64,000 nucleotides of DNA from Niebla homalea (lineage: Eukaryota; Ascomycota; Lecanoromycetes; Lecanorales; Ramalinaceae). Positions 1 through 14,225 of this stretch are shown one piece after another (position 1 is the first letter of the stretch; each line of letters begins with the position of its first letter). Where the stretch lies: NCBI GenBank assembly GCA_019925105.1, contig JAHGAU010000001.1:868001-932000 (forward strand), written 5' to 3'. Under the pieces are notes generated by a model. It saw only the letters and a list, made by a program, of their open reading frames with translations, searched no databases and was not told where the DNA came from. The position numbers and the translations under genes were made by a program.

Positions 1-3000
1 GATTTAATAACTTTATATTAAAAATATAAATTTCAATATTTTAATTATTAATATTAATAATTAACTTAAAAATGCCTTTAAAGTAATTAAGTTAATACGT
101 ACGGATAATATACGTTTACGGGAATAAGTATAAATTAATATGCCCGGTAAAGAAGATAAATATAAAAAATTTATATTAAAAATAAAAGATCCGTTTATTT
201 TTACGGGTAAAATAAATAATAATATTTTATATAAAAATCGGGAAATTATTATTTAAACCCATTTTAAAGTTAAATATAATTATTATTTTATAAATAATAT
301 TAAAGTAATATTTATATATAATGATATAGGAAGAGAAGCATAAAGATATATTTATTTATAATAAAAAGAGGCATGAAATAATTTATATTTTTAATTAAAA
401 ATTATCTTTAATTATCCTAATAATATTAATAAATTAATAATATAAAATACGCCGTAAATATCGTATATTGTATTAAAGTAATATTGGTAAATTTAAAAGC
501 TTTAAATTTAATATATTTTAATTTATTAATATCTTTAAATATTATGTTAATTATATGTAAAACAATTTATACGATTAAATAATATTACGAGGTAAAGATA
601 TACTTTAAATAAACCTTTAAATTTATTACTTAAATACGATAAAGACTATATATAATTAACTTTAATAATTAAATAATAATTAAATTACGGATATTAAAAA
701 GAAGAAAAAAATAATTATTTATTAATAAAATAAAATTAAGGAATAAGAAAATATTATTAAAATTATAAAGGAAAAGAAAACTACGTATACGGCTAATTCC
801 TTTAATAAAGATAATAATAAAATATAATATTTTAAGAATAAACGTTATTTTAAACTTTATTATTATTACAAATAACCTAATTATATTTTAATAATTTATT
901 TAAATAAGGATAAAATAAAGTTAATAAGATTTAAGAAATAAATACCGGTTTAAAAAACCAATTATTTTTATTATTAACATAGCTAAAAAGAAGAAGTTAT
1001 AAATATTAATATTAATTAACTTAATTAATAATTATTTTATAAAGAAAGCTTTAATAGTATTATATACTTTAATTATAAATAGAAAAAGTTAAATTTATTT
1101 TACTTTTATAAATATAGGAGTTATAGGTTATTCCTTTATTAATATTACTTTTATATATATAATAATCTTAATATTAATATAATACCTTTGTTAAAGAAGA
1201 AAATAATAAACGGTTTTAATAATAATATATATTGGACTATTTTTTATATAATTTACTTAATAATAAAAATAAATTTAGATACTTAATTTAACGTTTTTAT
1301 ACTTATTATTAAGTTAAGTTTCTAATAAATTATCTTAAATAAACTTTACTTATAACGATTTTAAATTGACGTTAAAGGAGGACGTTTTATTCTAAAGAAT
1401 AATTTCTTTAAATCCCTTATTATTCTCTCTTTCCTTCTATTATTTATTTATAATAAATTATATAAACCTATAAAAGAAAAACTTAATATGTTAATCCTTA
1501 TAAAAATCCCCCGTAAATCTTAACCCATTATTTCCTTAAAACCCTTATTAAAGGTTAATTAAAAAAAAAAAGAAACCGCTTAAAAATTTTATATTATAAG
1601 AGTTATCTGAGGAGATTAAAGGTTTTATTAATGTTTTTTAAATTAAAACCGCTTTATTTAAACTATTTATAAAAGATAAAGAAAATATTATTTTCTTAAC
1701 TTTAATAAAGGAATTAATTAATTAAATTAAAAACCATAAACGATAATAAGATTAAAACGATATTTAATTAAATAGAATTAAAGCAAAATCTCTTAAAAAT
1801 ATACAATATAAATTATTTAAAAAGTATAATGACTTTTTTGATATTTTTAATCGTATAAAGGTAATATAATTGTTATTTTATTATAATACGGACTATAAAA
1901 TTAAACTTACCGATAACTTTAAGGATTTATTAAAAAGTTAAATATATTTATTATCTTTATTTAAGCTCCGGGTATATAAAGAATATTTTACTGAAAATCT
2001 AAAGAAAAACTATATAGTTTTTAGTTAAGTATTTTTTATTTTATTTATTTTATTTATAGATAGAAAGGATAACGGTTTACGATTCTATATAAACTATAAA
2101 AGACTTAATATATTAATAAAAAAAGACCGATGTTTATTATTATTAATAAAAGAGACTCTTATACGGATTATTAATTATAAATATTTAATTAAAATCGATA
2201 TTATTATTTATAATTTTTAACTTATTATATATAACTTTAAATAATAAGTTTTTTATAACGTTTATTATTAATATAAATACGTATAAATACAAGGTAATAT
2301 TATTTAAATTAATAGATAATCCTATAATATATTATTATTATATTAATAATATCCTTCTTAAGTATTAAAATGAATTTATTTAAATATATATAAATAACAT
2401 TCTTATTTATAATAATTCCTTAAAAAAATATTAAGAATATATATAAAAAGTATTATTAAAATTACAAAAAACTAACTTATTTATAAATATTAATAAATAT
2501 AAATTTTACGTATAAAAAACTATTTTTTTAATATTATTATTTCTATTAAAAGTATTAAGATAAATTTATATAAAACTTAAATTATATAAGATTAAGCTTA
2601 ATTTGTAATATTAAAGTAAATTTAATTTTTTATTAAATTTTATAACTTTTGTAAATAATTTATTAAGAATTTCTTACGTATTATAAAGTTATTATATTAA
2701 TTAATTTAAAAAATTTTAAATTTAAATAAAATAAAGCTTATTAAACGGCCTTTAAGGAATTAAAAAAATTATATTAATATTAATATTAAAATACTTTAAT
2801 TAAGAAAAAGAAACTATCCTTAAAATGGATTCCTTAAATTATATTAATATAAAAATAATTTTTTAATACGACGATAATAACGTACTTTATCCCGTTATAT
2901 TTTATAGTAAAAACCTTATACTAATAAAGTATAATTATGAGATCTATATTAAGGAATTCTTAATTATTATTAATAATCTTAAAACTTAAAAGGCAGACCT

Positions 3001-3589
3001 TAAAAGTATAAATATTCCTATTAAAATTTTTATAAACTATAAAAGTCTTAAGTATTTTATAAAATTAAAAAAGTTAATAAAAAAATAAGTTTAATAAGTA
3101 AACTTTTTCGTTAATTATAATTTCAAAATTATTTATATTATTATAAAGAAAAATTAAAAAATAAACGCTTTAATAAAAGTAATAAACTTAATATTTATTT
3201 TAATTAATAATAATCGTTTAAAATATATTTATTAAATAATATTACCGTTAAAATAGATATAATTAAAATTAATTAAAAACCTTAAAGAACCCGAAATGAA
3301 AGATTTAAAAGAAAACCTCCCCGTAAAGGTTAGATATATAAACTTTATTAATAAAAAGTATAGAAGAATCCGGATTAAAATAATTAATAATAATTATTGT
3401 AATAAATACTTTAATAAAGATAAAATCCTATATTATTATAATAAAATTTATATATTAATAAATATAATAATTAAAGTTCTTAAAGAAATTTATTTTTAAT
3501 TATCGTTTACTTATTTAAAAATTAAATAAATTATAGAATTTATTTAACGGTATTATTATATCTTTTAACTTTATATTATAATTAAAAGA
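1..3589 (+). mobile_element. Ty3/Gypsy element G1, left part: gag end, protease, RT, RNase H (RIP-degraded)
   Basis: Conceptual translation through stops shows Gypsy domains in the standard order. A protease core near 1102-1160 reads FINIGVIGYSFI, resembling the aspartic protease motif with D changed to N. RT runs about 1890-2560, with GLRFYINYKRLN near 2070 and the YxDD box as YINNIL at 2339-2356. RNase H runs about 2930-3190. Every catalytic Asp noted is Asn, as expected from TpGA to TpAA change. No intact reading frame remains. The 5' LTR lies left of the window. The element is cut at 3589 by a LINE and resumes at 9378. The order protease-RT-RNase H-integrase identifies Ty3/Gypsy on the plus strand. 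Confidence 0.85.
3578..3589. repeat. Left target-site duplication of LINE copy A
   Basis: ATAATTAAAAGA here is repeated exactly at 9366-9377, immediately after the AATC tail of the LINE. A 12-bp duplication is typical of target-primed insertion. Confidence 0.85.
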
Positions 3590-6500
3590 CGATAATTGAG
3601 GAGATGGCGACGAATAACGGGACCCCAGAGGTCAGAAACGATATACACGTATATAACTTAAGTAATAGTAAGGATAATACCTTAAATACGACAGGCGGAA
3701 GCGGAATAATAGTAAAGGTAAAAGGGGAAAAAGGGTAAGCAGCTTAAGTTAATAGGAACGGTAATAAATCGTATGAATAATATGATAAATACGAGATAGA
3801 AAAGCCTTAAATCGAATAAAAAACTTATAATTAATAAGATACGCGTAAAGAAACGTATATAACGCGTAAAAATATTATTATAAAAAGTAATAAATAAAGG
3901 GCGGAAAGGATAAAAACGGTATACGGGGACGGATAAAAGGTAAACGGAGGCGTAAAAGGCCTTATTAAATATATATAAATTAAGAAAGAATTAAATAAAG
4001 ATAAAGAGATATTAAGTGGATAAGAATAAGCTATAAAAAAAGGTAATTATTAAATACGTAAAAGAAAAGTAAAAAAGGAGGAAACGGTAAGGACGTTAAA
4101 AGGCCTCCTTATAATTATATAAAAAAATATTACGTTAAAAACCTAATTAATACTATTAATCGGGCTATAAGGGGTAAAAGACTTTTACGTAAAAACGAAA
4201 AAAAGGTTTAAGGGAGTTAAAAAGGTTATATAAAACTTAAAGGGCAATAATAAAAACGCCGGCGGATAGAGGTAAAGGGAGACAGAAAGGATACGTATAA
4301 AGTAAAAGAGCGATAGAAGAAACTTTAAAAAAGAAAGCGGGGATAAATTAAATAATAAAAACTGCGAAATTAGTACCGGCATTAATAATAAAGAAGGTAA
4401 AGGCGGGGGAGAAGATAGCGGTATTAAAAAAAGTGAAAATAATAATTATATAATTATTAAACGAAAAGAAGAAGAGTATAACGGTAAAAATAAACCCGTT
4501 ATAATTAATAAAAACGTTTAAAATAACGGGAAAGTTATTAATAAAATAAATTATTACGGTACGTAAATTATAAAGCAGGGATATTCTTCTTAATATAGCC
4601 TTATTAAAGGCGAAAAAAACTGGAAAAATTAAAAGGATAAACCGGTAAAAAAAGGTATAAAACGGTAAAAATATTAAGGTAATCCTTTATTATTATAGTA
4701 AACGGAATATATTTAATAAAGTTTATAAAGAAGGAAGGGGAAGTTATTTTAAAGCGGATAAAAAAAAAGAATACGGTTTTTTACCCTGGGCTAAAGATTA
4801 TCGATTATAGCCTTTTTATTATAGTAAAAAGGCCAGACGCTTTTAATTATATAAAGAAATACTTTACGGTTATCTTAAGCGTAACGTTAATAAGGATATA
4901 TAATAATATCCTTAATAAAAGGGTAATAAAGGGTAAGTTTTTTAAGTTAATAAGACCTTAAAACCGGGTAACGGATATTTATTAATGCTTTAAATATTAA
5001 GGGTATAGACATATTACTACGAGGTACCTTAATAGTATAAAGTACGTAGTATATATTAAAGGGTATAATACGTATAAATACGTTAACTTAATAATAAAAA
5101 GTTTAATGAAAAACGCGCTAAAATACGCGGCGTATAATAATAATAGTTACTCAGCGTAAAACTTACGGTATATAATAAAAGTAAAGGAGATTTAACGTAA
5201 AAAAACCAGGATAATAATTAAAATTTAATATTATAACTTATATAAACTTAAATTAATAAAATAATTAAAAATGGTTTTAAAATATAAACGGAGCTTATTA
5301 AACGGGGAAAGGTAAAATATAATAATTAATAGCGTAAAAAAGAGGAAACTTATAATAATATTAACCTTTAAGGTTAATTACTTAATTAAGATTATTATTA
5401 TAATAAAAAAATTAAAACAAATAACGTTTAACCTTAAAAAAGACCGTTTATATAAATAAAAGTTAATAAAGAAAGCCCGACGGACGTTAATATTTAATAT
5501 ATTTATACTTTTAAGGATAATATAATATAACGTACGCGGAAAAATAATTAAAGCCATAATACCGATATTTAAATTTAAGGAGATAAAGGATATTAATATT
5601 ATAACGATATAAAAGCCGTTATATAGTCTATATACTTATTTTTTAATTAACTTAAGAAATAGTTTTTATTTAACCTTTAAGGGTAATAAAACAATATAGA
5701 TATATTTTTTTATTAATAAGAAATTAAATATAAATAGTTAAAACGTTATTTATTACGGAGGGAATTTATATATATTTTAAATTATATAAAAAAAGGATAT
5801 TAAGGGTACTTTAAATATTTATAATACGTATAATCTATTACCGGTTAATAAGAAAAAATCCTTTATAATCCCGTTACTTAAGGATATTATAATTATACCC
5901 GGTAAGTATTTCTTAATAAAAGATTTTAATCTTTATTACGTTTAATAAAATAAAGACGGTTATATAATTAATTATATTAAATTTAAGGAATTATTAATAA
6001 TTATTATATGGTTTAATTTTATATTATTAACGCTAAAAAAAACTATTATATAAAAAAGCCGTAAATTTAAGATTATAATTAATTTAATATTTAGCTCGGA
6101 AAATATTATTAACTTAATTATAATATATAGACCTTAAGAAAACCTAAAATATAATTTAAATTACGTCCTAATATAAATGACCTTAAATTAATTTATTAAT
6201 ACGATTCCGCCTTTACCGTTTAAATAAACGTAGAAAACGGCTAAGGAAGTTAAAATATTAATGAAAACGGTAGAAATAATATCTTAATTAACGGAACGTC
6301 TTTAACTCGATAATAAGGAATAAATCAACCGTTTTATAAAGCGGGTAATAAAGGTTTTAAATAAAGTAATTAACGTTATAATCTTAATAATAAAGCCGTT
6401 TTAAAGAGTTAACAATTTATTAAAATAAAGAATATATAAAGGCGATTATAAAGGTAAAAACGCTTATAAAATAAGTTATTAAATATAAGAATTAAGAGAT

Positions 6501-9365
6501 ACTTTAACGGTTAAAAAAAACTTAAAAAGAAAAGAAAAAAATTATCCGGAAGGCTAAGTAGATATACTTCCGGACTATAATATATAATTTAACGGTTTCT
6601 TTTCGTAATATTTAAAAGCTGGTAAAATACGGTAAAGAATAGAGTAAGAAATCTAAACTTATCCCTAAGTTTTTATCCTTAAAAAACCAAATAATATAAT
6701 AATAAATATTTTTGATAATAAAATTAAGGCTCTTAAAAAGGCGTTCTTTCCTTTATTACCGGAAGCTAACCTAATAAATATCGATAATACGGTATATTTT
6801 AAATTAATAATAATAAGTAAAATAATAACCTAGGAAATAATAATTAAAATAATTAATAAACCAAAAAAAAATAAAATTTTCAGACTTAACGGTATATTAA
6901 ATAGGTTTTTATTTATAATAACGTTATTATTCAGAAAGGTTTTTATTTATTTATTTTAAGTTTATTTTAATATAGGATATTATCTTTATAAATTTAAGGA
7001 GGTTAAAACGATTATCCTTAAAAAGTTAACTAAGTTAAATTACTTAAAGATAAAGTTATATAAATTTATAATACTCCTTTATACGTTAAGAAAGGCTTTA
7101 AAGATAATAATTATAAAAATCTTAAATAATTATATAGAAAAGTATAAGTTATTTTCCGATTAATAAATAAGGGTAAAAAGAGGACGGTTGATAGAGACGG
7201 TTTTTAAAGGCTTAATTAATAATATATATACGGTATAAAGCTATAAAAAGAAATATATCGTAAATTTTTTTTCTTTAAATATTATAGGGGCGTTTAATAA
7301 AATAAGTTACTAAAAATTATTATATAATTTACGGAAAAAAAAAGTTTTATTTTTCTTTATAAATTAAATAAAAAGTTTCTTAAATAATTAAGCGATATTA
7401 ATTAGCTTAAAATAGAAAATAAATATAATAAAACTTATAATAATAAAGATTCCTTAAAGGTTATTTATCTTCTTAATTTTATTCTTATTTTTTAACGGCC
7501 TATTTATCGAAGACTTAACGAAATTAAAATAAAAGGTTTAAATAAAAGGCTTTATTAATAATATTTACCTTTTAACTTATAATACGTCCATTTATATGAA
7601 TTATTTAAAGCTAAAATAAACTTATAAAGTCTATTTACGATAAATAAAGATATATAGGGCTTAATTTACCCCGTATAAGTATAAGCTTATTTATATAATA
7701 AAGAGCTTAAAGTTATATAATATAATAACTATAATAAACTTAAATAATATAATAATAAAACCGGAAGTTAATATTAAGGTACTTAATTTATAAGTCGATA
7801 AGAAACTGGACTAAAAAGATTATATAAAAAAGGTTTAAAAGAAAATAATTTCACAGAAAAGGGACTTTATTTATTTTACGGCGTTAACGTAAAGAGCTAC
7901 CTTATAAAAAGTTAAAACCATTTATTAAACGGTTATAAAGCCTATAATAACGTACGTAATAATTATTTAATACGTATTTAAAAATACGCTTAAATATAGG
8001 AAAAAGCCCGTTTAATAATTATAAAAGGTTTAAAATTAATACCTAAGAATAATAAGTAAAATATATAAAGCGACTCCCGTCCCGGTATTAGAATCCAAAG
8101 TCTTTATATTATTAATAAAGCTGGCCCTGGATTAAATAATTACTTAAATAAGGTTTAAAAAAGGTATAAACTTAACTATATTAATAAGAAATAAACGTAT
8201 TTATTAAAATTATAAAAAACCTTAAATAAGAAAACGTAAAAAGGCGGTACTTACCCTTCCTACGGAAGTTAAATTAAAGTAAATTAAAAAAGAAATCGAT
8301 TTAACTTACGTTTAAGAAGTTAATATAAAAGTATATAAACTTTTACTTAAAGTAAAAGTAATGGAAGAAAAGAAAGCCGTAAGGGCAAAGTTAACGGTAA
8401 TTACCTTATAAATTATAAGGAGGTAAATAAAGCGTTAATATAAATATAAAGAATTAATCCTTTAAAAATAATAATACCTAACGTTAAATAACGATAAGGT
8501 TATTAATAAGTATTTTTAACGTTACGGGATTATAAAGAAAAACAATAATACGTTAATAATTTAACTCCGGATAAATAAGAACGGCTTAATTTACTTCCTT
8601 TTTATTATATACGCCGGTAGCCGGATTAACGTTAATTATAAATATAAATAATAAAAGTAAAACGCTATATACGTATTAATCTCTTATTTACTATTTAAGG
8701 AGCTTAAATTAAAACTAGTTAAAAGGGTAGGGATTAACGATTATCGTTAAATACTTATTAATAAAAAGGGTATTAAAACGGCCATTAAATTTATAATAAT
8801 TACGGGCTTACTATTATAGTTTAATTTAACCAAGGAAATAGAAGAAATAATCAAAAACTTAATTAAGAAACTTCGCCGTTAACCTAGGGGTAAAAAATAG
8901 CGGCGGAAAAACTATATTTAATAAAGGGTTAAAGGGGCTATAAATACCGGGGCGGTATAAAAAACGATATTATATCGGTTAATAAAGTTATATAAATAAA
9001 ATAATAATAATATACGTATTAATAAGGATATTTAATAATATAATCGGAATTCTGAAATTTTAATATTAAATAAACCCGTAAAATAACGGAAGAATAATAA
9101 GTTTAAAGGTAATCCTTAAATGGATTTAGTCGTAATATTATAGGTTTTCTTGGAAAAAACGTATAAATAAATTCTTACTCTCTAGACGGCCATAGATATT
9201 CTCAGCCCTTAAAACGTAAGTAAAGGCTGGGTGGATACCGGTTTTTATTCCTAACGTTATAGATATCGGGTTTTTTACGGTTATTAATAAGGTTAAATAG
9301 CCGAGTATTAAGGAACGCCGGAATTAGCTTAGCTAGATCCGTAGTATAAATCAATCAATCAATCA
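3590..9365 (+). mobile_element. Tad/Jockey-like LINE, copy A, full length (5.8 kb), RIP-degraded
   Basis: A non-LTR retrotransposon. ORF1 starts at ATG 3604 and translates as MATNNGTPEV before decaying. The second ORF shows an APE-type endonuclease (DFN at about 5922-5930, and a degraded SDH motif near 6155) and RT (about 6850-7900). The catalytic FVDD box reads FINN, with both Asp codons now AAT at 7557-7562. Weaker coding signal follows downstream, where Tad-like elements carry RNase H. The element ends in (AATC)n at 9350-9365 and is flanked by a 12-bp duplication. It is inserted into Gypsy G1. Copy B (41427-56303 without its insertions) is nearly the same length, so both are full length or close to it. 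Confidence 0.9.
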
Positions 9366-9377
9366 ATAATTAAAAGA
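9366..9377. repeat. Right target-site duplication of LINE copy A
   Basis: Exact repeat of 3578-3589, immediately after the (AATC)4 tail. Confidence 0.85.
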
Positions 9378-10562
9378 TATTTCTATAATTATTAAATTTA
9401 TAAATAAATTAAAGCTTTAAAGGATAAGGAGAATAATTTACTTTATTTATTATTAATATTAAATTAATAATAGAAAAACTTATTTATAGATTTAATTACC
9501 GGATTAATAAAATTTAAGGAATTTAATATTATCTTTATAATTTATTATAGGTTATTTAAGTATTATTTTTATGTATTTGTTTTAAATAAAAACGAAAGAA
9601 CGTTAATAAAACTACTTATAAACGTTTTCCTATAAAAAATATACCGATGTTACGATCTTTTTACTTTAATCGTTTTAAATTAAAAACCTTAATTTATATT
9701 TATTTTATAGAAGTATCTTTATAAAAGATTAAATATTAAAACTATATACTTAATAGTTTATTATTTAAAAATAAGTAAATAAATTAATTAAATTAATTAA
9801 AATATTAAGATTAAACTTTAAGTATATTTCAGTAAATAATAAAATAAATAGTTATATTATATTAATATAATAGAATTTATTAATAATAAATAAGAATTAA
9901 CTTTTAAGGGAATATTATCTTTCTTCTTTCATTACGGTTACTATTTTTATATGAATTTTACCCCGGATAATATTATTTATATTATAACAAGAAAGTGACT
10001 TATAAGTTATACTATAAAGGATATTATTAATTATATATAGAAAGTATTTAAACACGGAAAAAGTAAATTTTAAAGCAATATAAATATCTATAATAACTTA
10101 AGCGAACCGTTACCGGAAAAATATTACTTATGAGATCGATAATTAAGTTTATCTATTTATTAAAAATATTAAGACTATTAAACTATATAAGAAATTAAAT
10201 TATAAAATAATTAATCCTTACAAAATTACGAATAAAAAAAATATTTATATAAATTTAAGTTACTTAAAAGTTTTGATATTAAGAACGTATTTTATACCGG
10301 TTTCTTAAGGATAATAATAAAAAACTTATTATTTAAATAAAAGTTTATTTTAATAAATATAATTATTATTAACGATTAAAAAAAATAACCGTAAATAATA
10401 TCTTAAATTTTAAATTTTTAAACGGACGCTAATAATATATGGTTAATTGAGCTAAATATAATTTAAATCTTAAATAATATAATACCGATAAGAATGAGTT
10501 TAAGTATACGGCCGATGTAATTGTTAAATTTTATTATTAATATTTATATAAGCCGGGTCCTT
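9378..10562 (+). mobile_element. Ty3/Gypsy element G1, integrase part
   Basis: Continues the G1 reading frame after the LINE. At about 9490-9570 the degraded translation resembles an integrase core (DLITGL-like, then IIFIIYYRLFKYYFYV, matching the family pattern ILVIVDRLTKYAHFV). The C-terminal integrase region follows to about 10,400. It is interrupted at 10562 by G2, whose 5-bp duplication ATAAT lies at 10563-10567 and 20263-20267. Confidence 0.75.
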
Positions 10563-10567
10563 ATAAT
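10563..10567. repeat. Left target-site duplication of G2 (ATAAT)
   Basis: ATAAT precedes the TGTCAGGG start of the LTR and recurs at 20263-20267, right after the CTAACA end of the 3' LTR. Confidence 0.85.
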
Positions 10568-10757
10568 TGTCAGGGTTCAAGGGTGTTAGTAGCTCAGGAG
10601 TGGGCCCGGGGTTAATCCGGTACCCAGGAGTGTTACCGACTGGGTATATTAGGGCCTTCAGCCCCTTCATTCCTACACCTCGGTACTTTAATGTCTTTAA
10701 TTATATATAATATACATTTTACCTTTTAACTACCTTAAAGGGGCTTATACTTTAATA
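10568..10757 (+). repeat. G2 5' LTR (190 bp)
   Basis: Starts TGTCAGGGTTCAAGGGTGTT and ends ACTTTAATA, the RIP form of CTCTAACA. The left half keeps CA and TG; the right half is converted. It lacks about 26 bp present in the 3' LTR. Confidence 0.85.
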
Positions 10758-13361
10758 TTATATTAAAGTTAACTTATCTACGCCCTTATAAGGAATAGCG
10801 AAATAAACTAAAGGCTTTTATTAATAATTCTTATTAATAACGGATAATAAACTAATAATTAATAATAATATCAAACGGGCGGTAATTACGGTTAAAACGT
10901 AGAGCGATTAGTATCCAGACGGGCCATAAAAAACCGTTAATAATTAAGACCAAAAGTTATAATAACTTTAAATAAGTAAATCCTGATTTTATTAAGCTAT
11001 GTAAAGAATTAATTTAAGGATTAAACCTTAATAAAGTGATTTAAAAGCTATAAATAAAATAAACCTTAAAAGAATCATTATAAATCTAGCCAAAAATAAA
11101 CCTATAAGAGCCTATAAAAACCCTTATTTATTGTTTATTTTTTTATTCCTTAAAACCTTTTATTAAGATATTTAATTTTATACTTTTATTATAATATAAA
11201 GTACTTAATATCCGGAAGGAAAACCTTTTAAAGAATACTTTATAATATAAAAGAGTAATATTAATCTTATTATAATATAAAATTTATTCTTTTATCTTAT
11301 AATATTACTTTTATAATAAGGAAACCATTAAACGGAAAAGTTAATAAACCTATCCATTTCCTTTTTTTAAAATTTTTATTTCTTTATTTTTATCCTTCTT
11401 TTATTTTAATTTATTTTTTACTTATATTTTATTTATTAAAACTATAAATAATTAATTTTCTTAATTTTCTTAAATAAAGCCCTGTATAGGTTTTAAATAT
11501 AACTTATGAAGCGGTTCTTAAGGGGATTTAAATTAGTTAATATAATTTATGGAAGATAAAGCCCCTTTCCGGTTAAGTAAAAAAATAAAGACTTAACGGA
11601 TTATTTAATAACCGGGAACCCGGTTTTAGATAATTATTATAAGGGATATAAAGAATGTTTTACCCGTTAACCTCGTTATAAACTAAAGGATACCGCCTTA
11701 AAGGAATTGGTTAAACGTACCTTTTATTTAATAAAGACCCCGTTTATTTTACCTTTCAATACGTAATACTTAAGAAATTTAAGGAATTCTTAAAGTAATT
11801 AAATTTTCTATATTAAAAACGTAACGTTAATATATAATATTATAAAGACGTAAATAATAAAATATAAGTTTTTTAAATAGAATTAAACAATATTAAGAGA
11901 GATTTATAATTAAAAATTAATTAAATTACCCGCTTATAATAATAAAGCTTTAAAGGTTCTTTTCCCCGAAAAATATAAACCGTTTTAAAACGTTACAATC
12001 CGTAATTATAAATTAAAAAGTTAAAACGTAAACCTTATTATTAAGCTTAAAAATCTCTGACAGAATAATTTGACCTTTTTATTTTACCGATTTACGGTAT
12101 CTTTAACCCTTTATAAGAAGCTTAAGTTTATTAAAATTAAGGACCTGGAACCCTTTATAAGGGAGGACCGTAATTAATATTACTTCTTTAAATACCGAGT
12201 TATTATTAATTATTTAACTTTTTAACCGGCTTCATAAAAACTTTTTTTAAAGAAGCTATAAATTAAAAAACCTAAAAAAGACCCGGATATACTTAAGAAG
12301 GATAGACCGTTTTTAACGTTTTAAATATTATTATTAATAAAAAACCTTTAAGCTTAATAAGGTTTTTATTAAGGAAATTAAGGAAATTATAAGAATCCGT
12401 ATTACTTCCTTTAAACTTATTAATAAAATAAAAGGTTTTAAAGAGTCCGGTTTTTAATAAATTACTCCCGTTATCGTACAGTTAGCCCCCCCGTTAAACG
12501 TTAAATATTTTATTTATTAAAGGAATTATTTCTACTTTAATTATTTCTAATGTTAACGTAACCGTAATAATACCCAAGAGCGCTTAATTTAAATTTATTA
12601 GATTATTTAAGATTGAGATAAAAAGCTTATTTAAGACCTTAAAGCCAAATCTTTTATATCCTTAAAAACATTTTATTAAAAAACTTAAACGGGTTAATAA
12701 AAAATTAAATTCTATAAAAATCACTATAAAGGACGAATATACGTATTGTTTTTAAATTTTTACGATCGGATATACCGATAATATTAAAGACCCTTTTAAT
12801 GTTTAAAATAATAAACCTTAGATTATTAACGGGTTTATAAGTTACGGAAACTAATACGTTTTTTTATCTTTTTTAATTAATTTAAATATTACCAGTTATT
12901 ATTTTATTAATAAATAAATAATTTTTTAAGTTTATATAATATTTTAAATTTCTTTTTTTAACCCTTTTTTAACTTAAGTTTATTTAAAATTATAAAAGAA
13001 AATATTTACGATTCATTATTTATATAATTTATTGCCGGTTAATTATAAAAGGCTACTTAAAAAGTTAATCCTTTATATTTATTACCCGGCTTAAGATATA
13101 ATATATAATCCTTTAAAAACTTTAAATAAAACGGTAATATATATTTATTTACTTTATAATTAATAAAATCTTCTTTATATTAAATTAACAAAATTATAAT
13201 AAAGTTAATTATTAAAATATAAAGTACATTCCGGAATTCCTTTAAATTATAACCTTAATTTATTAAGCTTTGAATATATTTTTTTAAAGCAAAAAATTAA
13301 AGCTATTAAAGCCCCGGGAAAAGAAAAAGAAATTATTAAATGATTTTCCTTTTTTAAAGTT

Positions 13362-13611
13362 TGGAAAGGGGGAGAGTATGGAAAATATAAAACTTGCGGA
13401 TAAGTGTATAAAGGAATGGAAACATTAAAAGGGCTAATTAAGGGTAGAATCGATTTATATATACTTTAAAAAGGAAGGGTATAACAGATTATTATAATAA
13501 GGAACCTATACCTCACCAACGTATATAAGGGCTACGGCCCATTTTCAATTGCACTCCATTGCTACTTGCTATTTCACCACTTTTGCTCTTTCTTTGCCTA
13601 CCATCTTTTCT
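13362..13611 (+). mobile_element. 250-bp mobile unit, copy 1
   Basis: Begins TGGAAAGGGGGAGAG, ends CCATCTTTTCT, and is flanked on both sides by AAGTT (13357-13361 and 13612-13616). A second copy of identical length is at 14226-14475 with a different duplication. Only a weak imperfect inverted terminus is visible and there is no coding capacity. The 5-bp duplication fits an LTR integrase product, but the 3' end is not CA, so it could be an unusual solo LTR, a MITE or another short unit. Confidence 0.75.
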
Positions 13612-13956
13612 AAGTTTATTAAAGAAGAAAAGTTTTTTTAATTAAAGTTATTAATATAGCGGCTTTCTATATTATTATAAGGATTTAAAAGGAAAAAAAG
13701 ATTAAGACCTTTTATACTTTAATAACGGACTTAAATAACTAGCTAGACTTCCTTAATAATACTTTAATTAATATCTTAATTATAATAATTTATAAGGATA
13801 ACTTTACGGAAAAAATGGCCTTTATAAATAAGATTACGGGTAAACTTTTAGCGGAATATTATAATTTTAAGGATATCTTTAATTATATAATAGTAAATAA
13901 ATTACCCCTATACCAGGAATATAATTATAAGATTAATTTAATTTTTAAAAGGATTT

Positions 13957-14134
13957 TGTCATGGACGCAATGTGTGTATGGGTAATGAGTGGTATTATCT
14001 ATAATGCTATCTAAGGATGGACAAAAGGATCATAAGAGATCCTTGTCCTCTATGTAAGGACGTTGTCCTATTCTCAATACATACTGTCCTATTCCCATAA
14101 GCTATGTCCTTCCCATAGGACAGCAACCGTGACA
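13957..14134. repeat. Solo LTR (178 bp)
   Basis: Starts TGTCATGG and ends CCGTGACA. GATTT is duplicated on both sides (13952-13956 and 14135-14139). CA and TG are abundant, so it is much less RIP-mutated than the DNA around it. Repeated TGTCCT words relate it to the LTR at 25995. No partner LTR was found, so it is best read as a solo LTR left by recombination. Confidence 0.8.
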
Positions 14135-14225
14135 GATTTCCTTTTAAAGTTATATTTATCCATTTTTAAATTATAAGCTTTAAAAATTAAAGGAGTATAT
14201 TATTAAGAACTTAAAAAACGGATTT

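Noticed and set aside
3296..3499. 67-codon open frame
   Set aside because: Lies in the RNase H to integrase linker of G1; a remnant, not a gene.
4185..4382. 65-codon minus-strand frame
   Set aside because: Antisense to ORF1 of LINE copy A, low complexity, with no independent support.
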